A stretch of DNA of 17,033 nt from Oscillospiraceae bacterium. Its GTDB lineage: Bacteria; Bacillota_A; Clostridia; Oscillospirales; Oscillospiraceae. Positions 13,631-17,033 of the stretch are shown in pieces. Location of the stretch: the NCBI GenBank assembly GCA_017411665.1, contig JAFQPT010000162.1:1-17033 (forward strand), written 5' to 3'. The notes beneath the pieces were generated by a model. The model was given only the letters and a program-made list of their open reading frames with translations, ran no database searches and was not told the origin of the DNA. How positions within the stretch are numbered: the first letter of the stretch is position 1; each line of letters starts with the position of its first letter. The position numbers and the translations under genes are program-made.

Positions 13631-15484
13631 ATGGCAAAAATTATTGGCATTGACCTGGGTACCACCAACTCTTGTGTATCCGTTATGGAAGGCGGCGACG
13701 CTGTTGTTATCCCCAACGCTGAAGGCGGCCGCACCACTCCCTCTGTAGTAGCATTTAAGAAGGACGGCGAAATTCTGGTCGGTCAGGTAGCAAAGCGTCA
13801 GGCAGTTACCAACCCCCAGCGTACCATCTCTTCCATCAAGCGTGAAATGGGCTCTTCCTACCGCGTAACCATCGACGGCAAGAGCTACGCTCCTCAGCAG
13901 ATTTCCGCATTCGTTCTGCAGAAGCTGAAGGCTGACGCAGAAGCATATCTGGGTGAACCTGTTACCGCAGCGGTTATCACCGTTCCCGCATACTTCACCG
14001 ACGCACAGCGTCAGGCAACCAAGGACGCAGGCAAGATTGCAGGTCTGGAAGTAAAGCGTATCATCAACGAACCCACCGCAGCTGCTCTGGCATACGGTCT
14101 GGACAAGGAAGAAGACCAGAAGATCATGGTATACGACCTGGGCGGCGGTACCTTCGACGTTTCCATTCTGGAAATCGGCGACGGCGTTATCGAAGTTCTG
14201 GCAACCGCAGGCAACAACCGTCTGGGCGGCGACGACTTTGACAAGGCAATCGTTGACTATCTGGTAGCAGAATTCAAGAAGAACGAAGGCGTTGACCTGA
14301 CCAAGGACGAACGTGCAATGGCACGTCTGAAGGACGCTGCCGAAAAGGCAAAGATCAACCTGTCCGGCATGACTTCCGTCAACATCAACGAACCCTACAT
14401 CACCGTTGCTCCCGGCGGCGATATTATGCATCTGGACATCGACCTGACTCGTGCAAAGTTCAACGAACTGACCCGTCACCTGGTTGATGCAACCGTAGGC
14501 CCCGTTCGTCAGGCTCTGTCCGACTCCGGTCTGAAGGCATCTGACCTGAGCAAGGTTCTGCTGGTTGGCGGTTCCACCCGTATCCCCGCAGTTCAGGACA
14601 AGGTTAAGGAACTGACCGGTAAGGAACCCTTCAAGGGCATCAACCCCGACGAATGTGTTGCTGACGGCGCTGCAATTCAGGGCGGCGTTCTCGGCGGCGA
14701 CGTAGAAGGCATCCTGCTGCTGGACGTTACTCCTCTGTCTCTGGGCATCGAAACTCTGGGCGGCGTATGCACCAAGCTGATCGAACGCAACACCACCATC
14801 CCCACCAGAAAGAGCCAGGTATTCTCTACCGCAGCTGACAACCAGACTACCGTAGAAATCAACGTTCTGCAGGGTGAACGCGAAATGGCACAGTACAACA
14901 AGTCTCTGGGCCGCTTCCATCTGGATGGAATTGCTCCCGCACGCCGCGGTGTTCCTCAGATTGAAGTTACCTTCGATATCGACGCAAACGGCATCGTAAA
15001 CGTAACCGCTAAGGATTTGGGCACCGGCAAGCAGCAGAATGTTACCATCACTGCTTCCACCAACATGTCCAAGGAAGACATCGACCGTGCAGTTCGTGAA
15101 GCAGAAATGTTCGCAGCAGAAGATAAGAAGCGCAAGGAAGAAATTGACATCCGCAACGAAGGCGATGCAATGGCTTACCAGGCAGAAAACACTCTGACCG
15201 AAATGGGCGACAAGATCGATCCTATGGATAAGTCCGAACTGGAAAACAAGCTGGCAGCATTGAAGGGCACTCTGTCCGGCAGCGACTTTGCAGCAATCAA
15301 GGCAGCAACCGATGATCTGAAGAACACCTTCTACAAGGTCAGCGAAAAGATGTACCAGCAGGCTCAGCAGGGCCAGGGCGGCAACCCCGGTGACATGGGC
15401 GGTGGCTTCGGCGGCGGCCAGAACTACGGCGGCGACCAGGGTGGTCAGGACTACTACGACGCTGACTACACCGTAGTCGACTAA
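13631..15484 (+). CDS. dnaK: Molecular chaperone DnaK (Hsp70)
   Basis: A 617-residue Hsp70. Phosphate 1 is GIDLGTTNS (6-14), the [12 protein letters not shown] stretch is at 145-156, and phosphate 2 is [10 protein letters not shown] (169-178). The adenosine motif [11 protein letters not shown] and the interdomain linker region [15 protein letters not shown] follow. Between KREMGSS and the PQQIS segment it lacks the roughly 24-residue insertion of Gram-negative DnaK, a Firmicutes trait. The substrate domain ends in a Gly/Gln-rich tail and DADYTVVD. An excellent AGGAGGA (13617-13623) precedes the ATG. It is co-transcribed with hrcA and grpE under CIRCE control. Codon choice is strongly biased, as expected for an abundant protein. 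Confidence 0.98.
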   Translation: MAKIIGIDLGTTNSCVSVMEGGDAVVIPNAEGGRTTPSVVAFKKDGEILVGQVAKRQAVTNPQRTISSIKREMGSSYRVTIDGKSYAPQQISAFVLQKLKADAEAYLGEPVTAAVITVPAYFTDAQRQATKDAGKIAGLEVKRIINEPTAAALAYGLDKEEDQKIMVYDLGGGTFDVSILEIGDGVIEVLATAGNNRLGGDDFDKAIVDYLVAEFKKNEGVDLTKDERAMARLKDAAEKAKINLSGMTSVNINEPYITVAPGGDIMHLDIDLTRAKFNELTRHLVDATVGPVRQALSDSGLKASDLSKVLLVGGSTRIPAVQDKVKELTGKEPFKGINPDECVADGAAIQGGVLGGDVEGILLLDVTPLSLGIETLGGVCTKLIERNTTIPTRKSQVFSTAADNQTTVEINVLQGEREMAQYNKSLGRFHLDGIAPARRGVPQIEVTFDIDANGIVNVTAKDLGTGKQQNVTITASTNMSKEDIDRAVREAEMFAAEDKKRKEEIDIRNEGDAMAYQAENTLTEMGDKIDPMDKSELENKLAALKGTLSGSDFAAIKAATDDLKNTFYKVSEKMYQQAQQGQGGNPGDMGGGFGGGQNYGGDQGGQDYYDADYTVVD

Positions 15485-15490
15485 AAGTCT

Positions 15491-15527
15491 TCGATTAAGG
15501 GGTGTTTTACACCCCTTAATCGAGTTT
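15491..15527 (+). terminator. Hairpin/terminator after dnaK
   Basis: Perfect 15-bp arms, tcgattaaggggtgt and acacccctttaatcga-type complement (15491-15505/15509-15523), enclose a ttt loop and are followed by gtttt. It begins 7 bases after the dnaK stop. The U tract is short, so some readthrough toward dnaJ is possible. Confidence 0.75.
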
Positions 15528-15529
15528 TG

Positions 15530-15647
15530 CAGCCTGCTGCAGCGCACTCGCTCCGCTCGCACGTTTGCAGGCTGAGAAGTATTTTTTCCGTGATATATGC
15601 TCCCGGAAAAATAGATTGAAATTTATTTCGCCCATAATTGGGCGAAA
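15530..15647 (+). repeat. Array of three inverted repeats in the dnaK-dnaJ spacer
   Basis: First: cagcctgc/gcaggctg (15530-15537 with 15567-15574) around a GC-rich interior containing cgctccgctcgc. Second: tattttt-tccg/cggaaaaata (15580-15590 with 15604-15613, one bulge). Third: tttcgccca/tgggcgaaa (15626-15634 with 15639-15647). None has a good U tract on the plus strand. They could shape or stabilise the dnaK mRNA 3' end, or be remnants of a repeat family. Confidence 0.6.
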
Positions 15648-15677
15648 CTCTGCGAGGCAATGTATAACATAGCCTTT

Positions 15678-15705
15678 AAAGGGAGGCAACCTGCCTCCCT
15701 TTTTT
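15678..15705 (+). terminator. Rho-independent terminator before dnaJ
   Basis: A perfect 11-bp stem, aaagggaggca/tgcctcccttt, has a 3-base acc loop and continues into a six-T run. It should stop transcription from the dnaK side, so dnaJ needs its own promoter. Confidence 0.88.
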
Positions 15706-15711
15706 CAAGTG

Positions 15712-15741
15712 TTTACAAATTATTGCTGCTTGTGGTATGAT
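15712..15741 (+). promoter_or_regulatory. Sigma-A promoter of dnaJ
   Basis: TTTACA (-35), an 18-base spacer and TATGAT (-10, 15736-15741), preceded by TGG as an extended -10. It begins 6 bases after the terminator. No CIRCE is present, so dnaJ appears not to be under direct HrcA control, unlike hrcA-grpE-dnaK. Confidence 0.75.
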
Positions 15742-15772
15742 GCATTGACAAGCGAAAAGAGGTAGTTAACCC

Positions 15773-16918
15773 GTGGCAGAAAAAAGAGATTATTATGAGG
15801 TCCTCGGCGTGCAGAAAACTGCAACCGAAGACGAAATTAAAAAAGCATATAGAAACATGGCCAAGAAGTATCACCCGGACCTGCATCCCGGTGATGCGGA
15901 AGCGGAAGCCATGTTTAAGGAAATCAATGAATCCTACGAGGTTCTGTCCGACCCCGACAAGCGCGCGAAATATGACCAGTTCGGTCATGCTGCATTCGAC
16001 CCCAACGCAGGCTTTGGCGGCGGTGGCGGCTTTGGTGGCTTTGGCGGTGGAATGGATCCCTTTGGTGACATTGGCGATATTCTGGGCAGCATGTTCGGTG
16101 GCGGCTTTGGCGGCTTCGGCGGCGGTGCCCGTCAGCAGAACGGTCCCCGCAAGGGCGAAAATGTGCGTGTCAATCTGACCATCGACTTTGAAGAAGCGGT
16201 GTTCGGCTGCAAGAAAGAGATTCCGGTCAATATGATTGAAGCGTGTGAGGACTGCCATGGCAGCGGCTGTGCGCCCGGAACTGCGCCCGAAACCTGTCCC
16301 GAATGCGGCGGCAGAGGTACTGTGGTAAAGACAGAACGTACCATTTTCGGTATCACCCAAACCTCCAGCCAGTGTCCCCGTTGCAAGGGCAGAGGCAAAA
16401 TCATCCATACTCCCTGTCCTTCCTGCCGCGGCAACGGCAGAGTGCGTAAGCAGAAGAAGGTCAGCGTCAGCATTCCCGCAGGTATTGACAACGGTCAGAC
16501 CATTTCCCTGCGCGGTCTGGGCAATGACGGCATCAATGGCGGTGCACCCGGCGATTTGCTGGTAACCGTGACCGTACGTGCACACGCGCTGTTCGAACGT
16601 GACGGCAGTTCCATTCTGTTGGACCTGCCCATCAGCTATGCACAGGCTGTTTTGGGTGCGGAAGTCACCATTCCCACTCTGACCGGCAAGGTCAATCTGA
16701 ACATTCCCGAAGGCACCGAAACCGGTACGGTTTTCCGTCTGAAGGGCAAGGGTGTTCCGTATATGCGCGGCAACGGCAACGGCGACCAGTTCGTGACCGT
16801 TACCATCGAAACTCCCAAGAATCTGAACGCGGCTCAGAAGGACGCGCTGCGGAAGTTTGCGGAAGCGATGGACGAACCTGTAGGCAAAAAATACAAGTTC
16901 GGCAAGAAAAAGAAGTAA
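15773..16918 (+). CDS. dnaJ: Molecular chaperone DnaJ (Hsp40, type I)
   Basis: A 381-residue type I DnaJ. The J domain (about 5-70) has the essential HPD at 34-36. A Gly/Phe-rich region covers about 80-118. The zinc-binding region has four CxxCxGxG repeats with cysteine pairs C158/C161, C175/C178, C201/C204 and C215/C218. The C-terminal substrate-binding domain follows and ends in a basic KKKK tail. It delivers unfolded clients to DnaK and stimulates its ATPase. The GTG start at 15773 has AGAGGTAG 7 bases upstream and puts the J domain at the usual distance. It is transcribed from its own promoter, separated from dnaK by terminators. Confidence 0.97.
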   Translation: MAEKRDYYEVLGVQKTATEDEIKKAYRNMAKKYHPDLHPGDAEAEAMFKEINESYEVLSDPDKRAKYDQFGHAAFDPNAGFGGGGGFGGFGGGMDPFGDIGDILGSMFGGGFGGFGGGARQQNGPRKGENVRVNLTIDFEEAVFGCKKEIPVNMIEACEDCHGSGCAPGTAPETCPECGGRGTVVKTERTIFGITQTSSQCPRCKGRGKIIHTPCPSCRGNGRVRKQKKVSVSIPAGIDNGQTISLRGLGNDGINGGAPGDLLVTVTVRAHALFERDGSSILLDLPISYAQAVLGAEVTIPTLTGKVNLNIPEGTETGTVFRLKGKGVPYMRGNGNGDQFVTVTIETPKNLNAAQKDALRKFAEAMDEPVGKKYKFGKKKK

Positions 16919-16925
16919 AATGCAG

Positions 16926-16957
16926 AAAGCCAAGCGATGATTGTCGCTTGGCTTTTC
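16926..16957 (+). terminator. Rho-independent terminator after dnaJ
   Basis: Stem aaagccaagcga/tcgcttggcttt (16926-16937 with 16944-16955) with a 6-base loop continues into tttt. It starts 7 bases after the stop codon. Confidence 0.88.
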
Positions 16958-17033
16958 GTTGTCCGGGGGTGCCTTCCTGCTTCAGGAATCGCCTGCAGCG
17001 CCTGGTACATCTCATAGGCGCTCTGATATCTCA
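16958..17033. other. Window edge, no assignable gene
   Basis: 76 bases after the dnaJ terminator. One minus-strand frame reads SAYEMYQALQAIPEAG, which looks protein-like, but it has no stop before the dnaJ terminator and is too short to assign. Left uncalled. Confidence 0.3.

Noticed and set aside
13559..15562. Very long open frame antisense to dnaK (667 codons)
   Set aside because: DnaK on the plus strand is unmistakable. The antisense frame stays open because the highly biased dnaK codons rarely create reverse-strand stops. It has no ribosome site and a Cys/Val-rich unnatural composition.
15713..16933. Long minus-strand open frame opposite dnaJ
   Set aside because: It is the shadow of dnaJ, whose HPD and zinc-finger motifs are clear on the plus strand.
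16958..17033. Possible end of a minus-strand gene (SAYEMYQALQAIPEAG)
   Set aside because: The frame has no stop before the dnaJ terminator and only 76 bases are visible, so it cannot be supported.

Overview
The window looks like a chromosomal segment of a spore-forming, anaerobic member of the Firmicutes, probably class Clostridia and perhaps an Oscillospirales-type gut bacterium. Supporting this are spore-germination genes (spoVAD, spoVAE), an HrcA/CIRCE-controlled hrcA-grpE-dnaK operon, a DnaK lacking the roughly 24-residue ATPase-domain insertion of Gram-negative homologues, and an EtfAB plus FAD-oxidase operon typical of lactate/2-hydroxyacid-oxidising anaerobes. No species can be named from the sequence alone.

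Layout. Positions 1-894 are the end of a ribosomal RNA operon: the 3' end of 23S rRNA, tRNA-Glu(CTC), then two diverged copies of a tRNA-Lys(CTT)-5S rRNA-hairpin unit. Positions 936-2036 encode an NahK-like sugar kinase with its own terminator. Positions 2247-3646 (minus strand) hold the translationally coupled pair spoVAD-spoVAE. Positions 3763-5238 (plus) hold a YjjG-like HAD nucleotidase and a metallo-beta-lactamase-fold hydrolase, with a dense cluster of DnaA-box-like 9-mers between them. Positions 5561-8304 (plus) hold a Na+-coupled acidic amino acid/dicarboxylate symporter, an alpha/beta hydrolase and an XRE-type regulator.

Positions 8353-11610 (minus) form an operon of a GlcD-type FAD oxidase, etfB and etfA, closed by a strong palindromic terminator. 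The oxidase frame is interrupted by one in-frame TAA. Positions 11611-11996 are a divergent control region with candidate operators, a minus-strand promoter, and the hrcA promoter overlapping a composite CIRCE. Positions 11997-15484 are hrcA-grpE-dnaK. A 288-base spacer carrying several successive hairpins and a new promoter separates dnaK from dnaJ (15773-16918).

How the genes work together. DnaK, DnaJ and GrpE form the Hsp70 folding machine, repressed by HrcA at CIRCE. The FAD oxidase would pass electrons from a 2-hydroxyacid such as lactate to EtfAB. SpoVAD and SpoVAE belong to the spore dipicolinic-acid channel. The remaining genes are single metabolic or transport functions. I see no mobile element, CRISPR array, phage or defence system. 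The most unusual signals are the covarying 5S copies and reciprocal anomalies in the two tRNA-Lys genes, the nonsense codon in the FAD oxidase, the DnaA-box-like cluster, the composite CIRCE and the hairpin array after dnaK.
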